In this document: piece by piece, positions 47,312 through 59,260 of the stretch
Position numbering within the stretch: position 1 is the first letter of the stretch
How the letters are laid out: every line of letters begins with the position of its first letter
Source: Meconema thalassinum
Lineage: Eukaryota; Arthropoda; Insecta; Orthoptera; Tettigoniidae
Assembly (NCBI GenBank): GCA_946902985.2
Contig: OX336388.2
Span: forward strand, 1,216,850,609 to 1,216,914,608
Direction: 5' to 3'
DNA length: 64,000 nucleotides
Position numbers and translations under genes: made by a program
The notes under the pieces: generated by a model
Database searches by the model: none
Seen by the model: the letters and a program-made list of their open reading frames with translations, nothing else
What the model was told of the DNA's origin: nothing

Positions 47312-47409
47312 TGTGTGCCACAATATGCAGTATAATGCCGTTATTACAGTGTTTGTGCGCTACCCACTCTTCTCAGCTATACAGAGGGGTTGAAGTCACT
47401 TCATTCGTC

Positions 47410-48484
47410 ATGTACTCCACGGACGAATACGTTGACATGCTTCTTGTTTATGGGGAGACAAGAGGGAATTCCTTGCAGGTACTCCATCTGTATCGGGAAA
47501 GATACCCAGACAGGCGACATCCAACTGGAAATACTGTACGCAATATTGAAAGATGTTTACGAAGAGGGGTACTTGGGGCGATAACACGTGTCATAAAGAG
47601 GACCATAACGTCTGGTGAGATTGAGGAGGCAGTTATGGATGCAGCTCGCAATAACCCTCACACTAGTACAAAAGCAATTGCACAACAGGTGAACATCAGC
47701 CATTCGTCCATAAACCGTATATTGCATGCTCATAAATATCACCCCTACCATCTACAACTAAACCAGGAGCTCCATGGGAGAGATTTCGAAGCTCGGATGA
47801 ATTTCTGTCAGTGGCTGTCAGGAAATGTGGAAGATGATGTAGCATTCATATCAAAAATCCTATTTTCGGACGTATGAAGATTCCAGAATAATGGTACCGT
47901 CAACCGCCATAACATGCACTACTGCAGTGCTGACAATCCCCTCTGGGATTGACTGGCCGCCTATCAAGTTCAATGGGAAGTGAATTACTGGTGTGGAATT
48001 TTGGGCGATCACCTTATTGGACCTAATTTTTTTAAAGACCATTTGACAGGCGCACGCTATCTACACTTCTACGCCATGAGCTCCAACTTCTGCTGGAGAA
48101 TGTGCCACTTGGGGAACATTTAATGATGTGGTTTCAACATGACGGAGCTCCTCCAAATGTGACGTTAGCTGTCCGCAACCATCTCAATAACACACATCCA
48201 GGTCACCTGACTTAACGCCATTAGAATTCTTCCTCTGGGGGTATTTGAAGCAAGCAGTCTACACCCAGCAGCCAGAAAATCCAGAGCGCCTTCGACAACA
48301 AATCGTTGAAACTTGTAATTCAATAACACCGGCCATGCTACAGCACTCTAGAATGCCCATTCAGCGGCGTGCGCAGATGTGCATAAACCAAGAAGGTTTC
48401 CGTAGTCTGACCCTGATGACAAATACAATTTCATTTACTGACAATTTCCATACAAGGGGATATTATGAGATGGTAACAAACTAA
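47410..48484 (+). pseudogene. Tc1/mariner-type transposase of the long-TIR element
   Basis: MYSTDEYVDMLLVYGETRGN opens the frame. The HTH region includes RERYPDRRHPTGNTVRNIE and IAQQVNISHSSINRILHAHK. It stops at 47875, after KILFSDV (first Asp). Then, in shifted frames, come FQHDGAPPNVTLAVR (second Asp) and SRSPDLTPLEFFLWGYLKQA (third acidic residue Glu). The interval before the last motif is shorter than in relatives, suggesting a small deletion. Confidence 0.87.
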
Positions 48485-48860
48485 ATAAAACTTTAATAAG
48501 AAATAGAAGAATATCCTCGCCTGTACTCGAACTTCTCAAATGTAGGATTGGCTCTACGTCATGTTCGCCATGTGTTTACCACATGAGCTATACTGCACCA
48601 TGTAAAGCTGCCTGTAGATTTCAGCTCATTTGAGATTTTCAAAGTGGTTGCAATGTCATTCCATGTTCTACAGAGGTTTCATTAACGTCTTAGATGTTAT
48701 TGTGTAGGCCGTGAATGCAAAGATATCCGTTTTACACTGTTGACTGCGTGTACCGGAAGAGCAATTGCTTTCAGCATGAATATAAAACTGCGTGCCTGCG
48801 GCACACAGTGACATGTGATTGTAGCATTGAAGCATCATAACATTGCAAAAATATTTTTAC

Positions 48861-48940
48861 AATGGGGGATTCGAACCTTTGATACTCGGGTCCAACAATT
48901 TTAATTCCAGTGACCGTCTACTTGAGCTACGCCTCAGCTT
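48861..48940 (-). repeat. tRNA-like segment in right arm
   Basis: Mirror of 47036-47120. Box-A-like GTAGCTCAAGTAGACGG and box-B GGTTCGAATCC are cleaner here than on the left. Confidence 0.65.
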
Positions 48941-49319
48941 TGACCGACAACTCTATTAAGAGCGTCGTAGACTACGTTACTCCTTCAGTTCGCTAATTGT
49001 CGCTATATCGTAGTTTCAAGCGTTAATTCCATGTTTTGCGATACCCAACCACTTGGCATGACATTTTAATGCAGGTAATATGATAAATTACAATAATTGA
49101 CTGCAGGTACATCATATTATTCGAACGGTCTGTAGTCACATCGGGTGGGGGAATAATGGGGTTCAGTATCGTTTGCGGGATATGCTTACATTGCATTAGT
49201 ACCATACGGGATGCAAGCACAGAAATATCGACCTTCATGATAATACATGTTAGTTGGGCTGCATAAAAGCAATATTATAAGGGGCGGCTGACTCACCTGG
49301 TGTATATATATATTTAATC

Positions 49320-49465
49320 ACATGTAATTTTTTTTTCAGTTTTTTTTTTACGTATCCTATTAATTGGCAATTATATTGTGTTGACTGACTGGAAAGTTGC
49401 AATATCAATTGTCAATAAGGCAAAACTAAAAAATGGCTTCAAAGCTTTCTATGGTAGATCAAGGC
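49320..49465. repeat. direct repeat downstream of sws exon B
   Basis: TATTGTGTTGACTGACTGGA and GTTGCAATATCAATTGTC match 51180-51235 in the same orientation, so copies lie on both sides of exon B. Confidence 0.75.
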
Positions 49466-49591
49466 CCTTAATGGGCTATAGTGCAACTGGCACTTTGTAA
49501 ATATACTGTAATAGGAAATAAAATAGCTGAGCTCAAACTTCATTAGACAGAAGTCTTACGAAATAATATGCTTAAATGAACACTGGCTGTG

Positions 49592-49650
49592 TAAAGGGGC
49601 AGATGACCTCGTAGTTCCACCCCTTAAAACAACAATAACTAACTAACTGT
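49592..49650 (-). repeat. interspersed repeat family G fragment
   Basis: Minus strand reads GGGGTGGAACTACGAGGTCA and TCTGCCCC. The same phrase occurs on the plus strand at 51825-51856 and 63338-63385. Probably the tail of a SINE family. Confidence 0.65.
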
Positions 49651-50316
49651 GTAATAATAAAGAAACCTTACATACAGCTAGTGGCTGCTACCTAGCAACA
49701 ATATACAGTATGCAAGTTCAAATGACAAGAGGGTGTTCATTAATATTTGTCGAAGACCAAACTGAATGTGTATTTAAATTTTATTTATTTATTTGTCATC
49801 CTTTTCGTGTAGCCAAGGTTTTTTGAACTTCCAATTCCAACTTCAATTTCACCTACCCGCAGTCTAAACAAAATCTGTGCAAATTTACAGAAAGTTCAGG
49901 GAGTTCATGCTTACAAGGTTTACTTGCAAGAGCACTCTGTTCCAGTCTTGGACTAAAATTTTAATTCTTGACAAAGCCAGTAATGAAACCCAGGGCTGTT
50001 AGGACAGTCTCAACCAAGAAGTTGAACACTGATGAAACAGCAGAAGATACAGTATATACCTATATGCATGAAAATGAGTGTGCTCTAACAAAACCAATCC
50101 AAGCACTCAGTTGATTGATGGGACTTTTAAGTGTCAATACCACAGCTTCACTTCTGAAGGTGCACTGTGACATTCACATTAATTAAACAAACCAAATCAA
50201 TACGACTTATGCCATATCACAATTGCACAAACATAATACTAAAACCATTGAGGCATGACTATTCATGATATTGATAACTCATCTTGTAGAAACTGCCGAG
50301 TACCACACTACATTAC

Positions 50317-50433
50317 CTGGAACATTGTTCGTGTAACAGCCATCTAACAACAGGTGTCCGTCAGCAGGGTCGCACATGGGAGGAAGGATTCCAGCGATGG
50401 ACATACTTGAGCGCACGTAACGCCACAAGGTAC
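50317..50433 (-). CDS. sws: sws/PNPLA6 patatin-domain exon B (diverged alternative exon)
   Basis: This is a second copy of exon A, 11.4 kb downstream in the direction of transcription. It has the same length (117 bp), the same phases, a CTGCAG acceptor and a CCAG|GTAATG donor. It encodes [15 protein letters not shown], then [19 protein letters not shown], then NNVP. By my count 27 of 38 residues match exon A, and most changes are conservative. The catalytic Asp is kept, but DGG becomes DGC and GGYV becomes GCYT. There is no stop or frameshift and both splice sites are intact, which suggests it is maintained as an alternative exon. Using A and B together would also keep the frame. A recently dead duplicate remains possible without transcript data. 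Confidence 0.88.
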
Positions 50434-51129
50434 CTGCAGACAGATCTCTTAGCCTAGCCATACATGCTAGTACTGGGATGAACAAGAAGAAACCCACACC
50501 ACAAGCAGGAGAACACAACACATTGCAAGCTAATGAAATTCAACAAACAGTTCTGTTAACATAGACAGCTGTTCCTCATAATGATTCCACAAAACCTAGT
50601 GTTCAAGATACTAACAAAATAACACCCTACATTACATTGTTGTAAAAATAGAGGTCAAATACATATTTTCCTGTAGAAAACCCCCGGCAAATCGTTCTGC
50701 AAAAATCATGTAACAGCAGGTTAATTTTGACCACTTCATGTTGGCACACTATGCAACTTTCGGAATTCCTTAAGTAAAAGCATAGAAATATATATTATTG
50801 ACATCAGGGATCATGCTTATCTTCCCCAAAAACAATACGTAAATGCACAGTCACTCAAACAAGAATGAGGACACTCTCGGCAACTGTTTTGGCAGAGTCA
50901 CAACGGCAGAATGTCACGTGAACCTCTACATTGGTGTCAGGGATTGTATATTACTAGGTTACTTTACTCATTCCTTTGAGTTTTGGCGATAGGCTTGAAA
51001 CTAAACAAGAAAATGTAATGGATTAAAAGGAGTTTCTGTAAACTTCCATACAATTGATACTGCAAATTTTCAGTAGATCAACACAATATAATCCCAATTA
51101 CAAATAACAAATATATAAAAATATATAGA

Positions 51130-51240
51130 TAACTATGTAATCACAAGTAATATTTTTCAGTATTTTTTGCAGGTTGGTATTATATTGTGTTGACCGACAT
51201 GAAAAGTTGCAATATCAATTGTCGATAAGGCAACACTGAT
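51130..51240. repeat. direct repeat upstream of sws exon B
   Basis: Partner of 49320-49465. Includes TGTAATCACAAGTAATATTT and GTTGCAATATCAATTGTCG. Confidence 0.75.
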
Positions 51241-51537
51241 AAATAAAGAAAGCTTTCCAGTTGGTCAACACAAATTTTGTGCCCAATTGCTGTACATTAG
51301 GCGGGAAAACAAGTATTTCTATGCCCAAACATGAAAAACATTACATAAGATATCTATCACAAAATAACATGCTCTTATGTACGAAAATGGGGTACTTTTG
51401 TACATAAAGGAGTGTTATTTTGTGACAAATAACTTATTGTAATGTTTTCCATGTTAGGGCATAGAAATACTTGTTTTCCCGGCTAATGTAATTGGGCAAA
51501 AAATCTGTGTTGACTGACTGGAAAGCTTTCTTTATTA
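51241..51537. mobile_element. foldback element, arms about 135 bp
   Basis: Left AATAAAGAAAGCTTTCCAG pairs with right CTGGAAAGCTTTCTTTATT. Further in, GGGAAAACAAGTATTTCTAT pairs with ATAGAAATACTTGTTTTCCC. Almost the whole 297 bp folds on itself with a short loop near 51395. It lies 0.8 kb upstream of exon B on the sws strand. Confidence 0.9.
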
Positions 51538-52194
51538 GAACTAGGCAACACAGAAAAAATGGCTTCTATCACTTCAACACTGATAAATGGCTTCAAAGCC
51601 CTCTAACTTCCATACAGTCAAACTGTTTTCAGGAGAGTGTAAACCACACTCGATGTGTGCGAGAAATTTAGAACTACCATAATCTCATTCTCCTTTTGAG
51701 TGATTAGGTCTAATATGCAGAGCTGTGTGTTTCATCTGATAACATTATTAAATCAACATTAAAGCTATGGGTACATAAAAATGAGTTTTATTTGAAAGAT
51801 TTCCTTCTTTGTTATATTGTTATTTTAAGGGGTGGAACTACGAGGTCATCTGCCGATTTCCATCTTTGTTAAGCAGTGTTTCAATGATGAGATGTTCAAG
51901 GATAGACTCTATGAGTAGGAAATTTAACGTCATATCACATGCAAAAATTTGCACAGGTAACCTAGCAAGGTAATGAGTATGTTCTCATACAACAAACACT
52001 GAGAGCATGCATTGCTTCTTTTAACAGTCAAGTACAAGATGCTTGTAAGACAGCTGTAGAATGATAATCGTGTGGTGTTTGTCTGTCTGTTACCCTTTCA
52101 CGCAATAACTACTCAACATATTAAGCTGAAATTTTGCATGAACAGTTTAGACACCCAGAAAGAACATACAGCTATTGTCACTTTGCAATATAAT

Positions 52195-52740
52195 ATACTA
52201 GCATTACCCATCACGGCTTCGCCCGTGAATATTGAGGTTGTAAAGAGTACACTTAGCAACGTCTCAATCATGAATGCTATGACTGATTTTTCGTATAATT
52301 TTGAATAATAATGATAATAATTTGGTAAATACCGTAAACAATCACACAATAAAGACACTATAGCATGTCAATGGCACATATATATAAAAATCTCCCCAAC
52401 ATCATGTCGCATCGCAGGTAGAAAATTAGACTCAAAATAACAACACGGTTTCCGACCACAAACGTAAATAGGAAATAAATGAGATACAGTTTATTAAACT
52501 CGGTATGCCCTATGGGACACCGAAAACCACATTTTTTAAGGCCCTAAAACCAACAGTTTCAAAGATATTCGCAGAAAACTATCTTCGCTCTGATAAACTG
52601 AAGAAATAATGGCAAGTCCGTTTCCATGGCAACAGTAGACTACCTCAAGGTATGACATCCGATTTTCTATATATCCCCGTGGGATGCAATGTCAATCCAT
52701 TTATCTTTTTCAAGATATATATAAACACAATGAGAACAGG
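52195..52740 (+). repeat. arthropod-type interspersed repeat end
   Basis: ACTAGCATTACCCATCACGG then CTTCGCCCGTGAATAT is a recurrent repeat-end phrase in arthropod genomes. A reversed relative (ACTAGCAGGTACCCACGGCT) ends at about 55088. The body has no recognised coding. Confidence 0.5.
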
Positions 52741-53030
52741 GTAGCGCGCCTGCCTCTCATCCGGAGGCCCCGGGTTCGATTCCCGGCTCTGTCAAAGATT
52801 TTAGACACTGACGTGAGGGCTGCAACGGGGTGCACTCAGCTTCGTGAGGACAATTGAGTAGCTATCTGATAGTGAGGCAGCGCCCCGGTTATGAAGAACA
52901 AGTTTAACGGCCGAGGGGACACGATGCTCTGACCATGCGTCACCACAATATTTGCAGGCCAAATGGCTGGGAAGCGGTCGCATGATAGGCCTAGGCCCTT
53001 CATGGACTGTAGTGCCAGGGGTAAAAAAAA
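52738..53030 (+). mobile_element. SINE family F, copy with head
   Basis: The tRNA-like head GGGTAGCGCGCCTGCCTCTC, with box-B GGGTTCGATTCCCGG, leads to GACGTGAGGGCTGCAACGGG and CATGGACTGTAGTGCCAGGG. It ends in GTAAAAAAAAA. Confidence 0.88.
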
Positions 53031-53534
53031 ATAGGGAAAGCGCTTTCAAATACCACCTTTAATTTTTAAACACTACAGTAGTGGCTACTAAATAAAGGTA
53101 GCGATATAGCTACGTTCAATTTCATAAACACTGGGCTAACAAATCCTGTATAGTTAAGTACAAATATCAGTCTGGTCGTTACTTCAGTACCAACGAAGCT
53201 CTGTGGCGGCTATTGCAGTTTCCGTAACACTTAAGGCATCCCGCCATATACCTCAATGTGCACTTACAAAATTGTGAACCAGTGTATTTTACTGAAAAGA
53301 ATTTCTACGAGCGAGTATCCCCCCCACAAAAACCACACTCACTACCTTTACTAAAATTTACACAAGACATGATTTTTAAAGCACTCTTCTGTATGTTGAG
53401 GTACAGAGATATACCACATGGAAAGATGCAATAAAATGTTGGCAAATCTGAGTTCAAGGAACTGCTGTTCAGAATAGGCCTTGTGTTAAATCTGCAGAAG
53501 CTTTCGGTACAGGTTATGCGGCCCATGTTCGTAA

Positions 53535-54415
53535 TAACATGGAATGTTTTCCTTTGTCTCTAAAAACACAATATCAGGAAATTGGAGAAAAATTTAATGT
53601 GGGAGCGAAGATTCAAGGAGAAATAATTTCATCTTTGAGATTTGCAGATGACATCGTCATCTTGGCCGATACGCCAGAGGATTTGAACGAGTTTTTGAAT
53701 GGTATGGACTCCGCCTTGAAGAAAGAATTCATGATGAAAATCAATAAATGTTAAAACAAAATTATTGGAATGCAGCCGAAATAAATCAGAAACCTCTATG
53801 GACATCAAATTGGCAGGTGAAACGCTATGGGATGTAGGAGACTTCTGTTACTTAGGAAGCAAAATATCCAGTGATGACGAAACAAAGAGGATATAAAAAG
53901 CAGGTTGGCTCAGGCAAGGAAAGCATTTCTACAGAAAAGGAATCTGTTGACATCGAATATACATTTAGGTATTAGGAAGTCATTTTTGAAAACTTTTGTC
54001 TGGAGCGTGACACTATAAGGAAGTGAAACTTGGACTAATGGTGCAGCAGAAAAGAGGAGAATTGAAGCATTTGAAATGTGGTGTTACAGGAGAATGATGA
54101 AGATCAGATGGGTAGATAGGGTAACAAATGAAGAGGTATTAAGACGAGTGGGAGAGGAGAGATGTTTCTGGTGACTACTAATGAAGAGAAGAGATAGGTT
54201 GGTAGGACACACATTAAGACACCCAGGAATAGCAAGCTTAGTTATGGATGGGAGGGTCGAGGACAAGAACTGTAGGGGTAGACCAGGGTTAAACAGATTG
54301 CCTTGGATGTAGTGTGTGGCAGCAATGTAGAGAAGAAAAGATTAGCTCAGGAGAGGGAGGCATGGAGGGCTGCATCAAACCAGTCAAAAAACTGAAGACT
54401 CAAACATCAACAATC
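53535..54415 (+). pseudogene. LINE 3' end (RTE/I-like), 5'-truncated
   Basis: The plus-strand frame holds IQGEIISSLRFADDIVILAD (catalytic FADD), EFLNGMDSALKKEFMMKINK, then in broken frames LWDVGDFCYLGSKISSDDET. It ends at GGCTGCATCAAACCAGTC and a GAAGACTCAAACATCAAC tail. It is a different family from the copy at 45599 and probably related to the LINE at 10994. Confidence 0.85.
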
Positions 54416-55095
54416 AGGAATTTTAATTACTTACAGAGCCATGTGAGGCATAAGGGTTGTTGGAGAATTTCAATCCCTGGGATGTAACAGTGGAAGAGAC
54501 GGCATAATGTACATCAGCGGCCTAGGTGAGAGATATTTTATCTTAGTTCTATTAATAGCAACATGTTGACGTTCAAATCATCAATAAGTGTGGCAAAATT
54601 ACACCCAGAATAGCTTAAGGAAAAATACTTTTAATTCCCCATATTCCGATAGATCTACCATTCCAGTGTTCATGAGTGAGTTCCCTCTTCAAACAATATT
54701 CGCAATTTCTATTAACAAAGCGCAATGACACACACTTAACAGCAGGTGTACATTTAAACAAAAGCATTTTTCCCCATGGGCAACTGTATGTGTCGTGCTC
54801 GCGAGTATCTGGACAACAAAAATGTTATGTCTCAGCAGAAGATGGCAAAACAAAAAACGTAATTTTAAAATGTGTTCACATAATGTAACACCATACCGTG
54901 CAGACTTTCACAACTCTATAAAATTCCCACTTTGCTGCTCATATCAATATACTGATGTATCAGAATTTTCAGAATTAGAATGGACCCACCTGTAGCCACG
55001 ATTGCTGTAATAGAATAGACCAATTATCAGCAATAATGCATCGTCCCCATTGTCTTGATCGCGAGCGAAGCCGTGGGTACCTGCTAGTGATGTTA
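54416..55095. other. no gene recognised
   Basis: Intronic sequence. The last 40 bases hold the reversed repeat end described at 52195. Confidence 0.4.
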
Positions 55096-55312
55096 AATGT
55101 TTTACATCCCTTTTAACTACTGCGACTTTTAGAGATGCCGGGGATGCTGGAATTTTGCCCCATAGGGGATCTTTAACGTACTAGTAAATCTACTTACACA
55201 GCTCCCTCGCATTTGTGCACCCTCAAATGCCAGCTAGCTGCGCCAGGATTCGATCCTTCAACCTTCGGCACAGCAAGCGAGAATGTTACCGCTAAGCCAC
55301 GCAGGCAGCCTA
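55096..55312 (-). mobile_element. SINE family C copy
   Basis: CCCTTTTAACTACTGCGACT, AGGGGATCTTTAACGTACTA and CTCAAATGCCAGCTAGCTGC parallel the copy at 44303. Box-B-like GGATTCGATCC pattern retained near 55250. Confidence 0.88.
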
Positions 55313-57470
55313 TTGTGTTTAAAAGTTAATATACCGTACTTAAAGAAAACAATTTAATGAGATGTCAGAATGTCCTTCTTATAAGTAGGAACACCATTCC
55401 CTCCCAAACATTTCTTTTGTTCTTGTTTCATTCACAGACTTGGATGTCTGGTGTTGGTTGCACTATTTATGTGGTTGTGGTTTGCTTTTAATCTGAAGTG
55501 TTATGTGAGAGCAACTAACAACAGATCTGTTGTTTATCTTGGTGTTCTTTGTTCATTTGAACCATCTGTTTATAACAGATTTTTACTATCATTGACTATT
55601 ATTTATAAGAATTTACAAGAATATGTGCTACACAAATAACATAAAATTTTTCTAAAGCCATATCTTAAGATGAGGGGCAAAATTGACACACAGAATACAA
55701 AACTATTATTTAAATATATCTGTACATAATTTTGAATTATTTGTAAATAATTATCATCTTGATTAGTTGAAAACACACTTCATGATGAAAGCAGGATAAT
55801 CTCAAAGGGTGCAGAAGGGTCATATCTACAGTTTTTTGAAGCATACAAATTGAATCATAAGGATGGAGTCTATAAAGTTTTCACCACTAGCAGATCATTA
55901 ATGCAAGTGACATGACGACTACATGTTGCTACGAGACAACTGGACCCATTCCGTTTTATGTGAGGTACATACAGAGGACAAAAATCAACAAGTTAAGTTT
56001 AAAAAGTGATTTGTTTTTGTCATTAAACTAAGGTTGAGAACTGTATCATAATCATGATTTAATGCCTATTCAACACATGAAACATAAAGACACATAAATG
56101 TTATGTTTTGGGCTTATTAGGTTCCAGAATGACCAAATATCTCCAAAACATTAACAAAATTCTCAAGGTCATGCAAGTGTGTGTTATACAGTACAAGGCA
56201 CAACATGAACAGTCCATTACAGTGTTTTAAGTTCAGCATACGGTACCGGTTCGTGAAGTAATAATTTGTGGAAATGATTTGTGAATCAAGATTGAATAGA
56301 TATATACTTCCATGATTATGAGAATGTTTTCACATTTTATTGATAAAAATAACAACCTTTTCAAATTCTATAATCCAGAAACTCTTCAGTTAGGAATGTA
56401 GGTTTGTTGCATTATATTGTTGTAAGAAACACACTCCACACATTCTGAACACTCACTGTGTATACGGTATTATATATGGTACATCTACAGTTTTTGAAGC
56501 ATACAAATTGAATCATAAGGAGGGAGTCTATAAAGAAAAAAGAAACGTAATTAGAAAAATGAATTGCTGACAAATATTTAGTTATACTGTATCTCTCTTC
56601 TCCACATAAAAATTTCATAAAAGAACTTACAACTTTGTGTCTAAATTTCCAGTCAACACATCAGTATGCATAACAATTATGTTCACAGCAAGAAGCAATA
56701 TAAACAAATTCAAACATCAACTAACCTGTCATGATTAAGCATGAATCAATGGCATTGTTGTGGTTCTCTCGAGATATATTATAAGTAATTGAGTTAACCT
56801 ACGGCTTTGTATTTAACAAAAGAATCTGATTATCATGTTGCAAGCCATTTTTCAGTGTTGCCTTAGTTATCAAAATTTAATGCTTTGCAGTTAATAAATT
56901 CATGTAATTTTACTTTTAAGGATTTGAAGGATTAGGGAAACACTCATTATAATCGGGTACAATCGTGTTGGCCGACTGAAAAGCACTTAATTTCGAAAAG
57001 AATCTAAGCAAAAAGGGCTTGGTTTGAAATATTAATATGCATGTTTTATGAGATGTGGTGTTTTAAAATATGCTTGAAATTCATTGAAGAATGCTAAATG
57101 CCTTTAGTTCATAGTCGATGCACTACTGCCATAGTTCTCTCAGGATATCTTCGCTCATAATTCCCAAATCAAAGGAATATTTTCAAAAACTTGTTTTTGT
57201 AATCCTAATGTGCACACTGGTGTTATTGTATTTATAATTATAGAGTAATAGAACTGAACACAACCATTGCCCTGCAACCATGCTTAGTAGAAATTCCGAA
57301 GAAAGCATTCTTGGCTCAGGTGTTTTGTAGGATACATCTTGTCTTTACAAGATGTATTTACATGGTATTTGTGTGTGTGTGTATATATATGTATATAAAT
57401 ATTTATATATTGGAAACAATGTGAACTGTGTATATGACCATTAGAGGATTGGTCATACACATAAATAATT
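55313..57470. other. no gene recognised; one local 55-bp direct repeat
   Basis: GAAGCATACAAATTGAATCA, then AAGGA(T/G)GGAGTCTATAAAG, occurs at 55840-55880 and 56500-56535. TACGGCTTTGTATTTAACAA at 56800 recurs at 59817. A GT/AT microsatellite lies at 57370-57400. Otherwise AT-rich intron. Confidence 0.5.
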
Positions 57471-57504
57471 TCAAAAAAATAAGTCGATATCTGGTGCAGG
57501 TGTA

Positions 57505-57700
57505 ATTTTATTGGCTGCTGAAGTTTGCCAATCAGATCGCTTCGTGGAGGAATTCAAATGGGCTTTACGAGGCAATGTTGCCAACTCTGCATATGGCTCA
57601 AGACTGGCCTGGGAGTGCCAATCAGAGAAAAAAAAAGTCCTCTCGGCAAGCCGGAAGGCGGAGGTAGATTTCACCGGACAAACTTGGGGATAGGCGAAAA
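57505..57700 (+). repeat. interspersed repeat shared with 4865-4920
   Basis: CTCTCGGCAAGCCGGAAGGC then GGAGGTAGATTTCACC parallels CCTCGGCATGCCAGAAGG and GAAGGTAGATTTCACC at 4877. Open frames here overlap and have no known motif. Confidence 0.55.
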
Positions 57701-57971
57701 TAGGCAGAATATGCAGGTTTTCGTAGAAGGATCAGACCTCATTTATTGCGAGAAAGTATTTTATAATTGGAGATTAATTAACTTTCTTTTTCGTCATTTT
57801 ATGCATATTTTAAACATTTTATTGTCTTATGATGACGGTAACCTTCTTGTCATTTGGAGTCCATTTTTATACTTGTGGTCACACTGTCCTTATGCAAGGT
57901 TTCGACACTGATGTGTAACTATGTATCGGTCTGTTACTTCTTCACGCAAAATTATATCTCCCGCAGAGATT

Positions 57972-58362
57972 TTGGTTGGTTCCTCAGTTTAGGGGCTGCG
58001 ACAACGCGGTCATGTAACCCCATGTACTTTGGGTGAGTGTAGAATCTGTCTGATAAACGGTGTGAATTGTGATGGCTGTATTAGTCTGTAATTCAGGTAA
58101 GGACTGCAGACGGTCAATTTCAAGCAGTAGTTCCTAATGTTGCTACCAGATACTACCATCAACGACACCTAGCTGTGAACTTGGCTACTAGATGCCACCG
58201 CAACCAGCAACTCGCAACAAACGTTGGAACTTCCCCTCCAAAGGAAAGCATACTGAGGGATTTTTAGCGCTCTTAGAAAATCCGACGACTTTGCCCGGCT
58301 TTGAACCCGCGACCTTGGGCATAGAAGTTCAGCATGCTACCAGTTACGTCACCGAAGCCGCT
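57972..58362 (-). mobile_element. SINE family B copy
   Basis: Minus-strand tRNA-like head with box-B-like GGGTTCAAAGCC at about 58300. The body shares GACAACGCGGTCATGTAACC and GAATCTGTCTGATAA with 32303. It is shorter in the middle than the full copy. Confidence 0.87.
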
Positions 58363-58499
58363 TCACACTTAGATGAAAATCTGAATCTGATCTCGAGCAA
58401 GTGCGTTGTCATGGCAACGTCTGATGGCTCATCCCTCATCAATTTAGTAGTGTTGCCATGGCAACCACTGATAGCTCTTGGCATTTTCTTATAATTCAG

Positions 58500-59110
58500 A
58501 AATCATTTTTCTTATCCCTTGGCGTAATGGTGGGTCATATCAAAAATTCTTTCAGACAAAAGTTTTAGGTAATTATTAGGGGAATATTGTCCATTTTATA
58601 CGGTTTTGATATTGTGCCTATTAAGAGAGATATGATTAATGTTTCCCGAAAAACCCACTTTTTCCCACCCCTTTGGTCAATGGTTGGTGCTATAAAAAAA
58701 CTCTTCAAACATAAATTTTTGGGCGTTATCTGACACATAGTATGAACTTAGAACGGATTCGATATTTCACATATTAAGAGAGTTATAGCAATATTTCACT
58801 TTTTCGAAAAAAGCCCCCCATTTTCACCCCCTTCGACCGATTTAGCCCAGTAACGAACTCGACCGAGATTTTATAGGTATACATATTCGGTAAAAAATTC
58901 AAAGTGATTGGTGCAAAATTACGGCAGTTATCGTGTCCACAAGAAACTGATATGCATATATATATACATACATAAATTATATATAAACTTTTGAACTGGT
59001 TTTAGGGTCTGGGGGATGTGAAACGCGAAGATATGTCGAAATTTTCCGGAAGTCGAAACATGGTACCCATTGCAATAGTTAGCTTTCTAATGAAATCTAC
59101 CTAAAACCTT
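58500..59110. repeat. diverged two-unit repeat plus block shared with 7190
   Basis: ATTAAGAGAG followed by GATATGA or TTATAGCAATAT occurs at 58620 and 58785, each before AAAACCC or AAAAGCCC and a C-rich stretch. 58965-59110 matches 7190-7320. Confidence 0.45.
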
Positions 59111-59190
59111 TGTCTGGGGATGGAATTGAACACGGGCTTTGAGGCTGGCAGGATGATGCCAAAGTAATTACGCTACGCTACTCTGCCCAA
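59111..59190 (-). repeat. tRNA-like SINE head
   Basis: Minus strand reads GGGCAGAGTAGCGTAGCGTA with a box-B-like GTTCAATTCC. Too diverged for a functional tRNA. Confidence 0.5.
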
Positions 59191-59260
59191 ATGAACCGAT
59201 GATCAATCCTCTAACGCTCAAATACCCGGTTCATGTAGTTTCCGACCACCTTGTATGTTA

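Larger units (their letters stand above)
45473..49302 (+). mobile_element. long-TIR Tc1/mariner-like transposon with nested insertions
   Basis: TA duplications (45471-45472, 49303-49304) bound inverted arms of about 0.5 kb that begin ACCAGGTGAGTCAGCCGCCC. The right arm is 48804-49302. The left arm runs to about 47190 and is interrupted by a LINE (45599-46787). A short SINE (47194-47311) sits at its inner edge. Both arms hold the same tRNA-like segment. The core carries one broken transposase. Confidence 0.93.
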
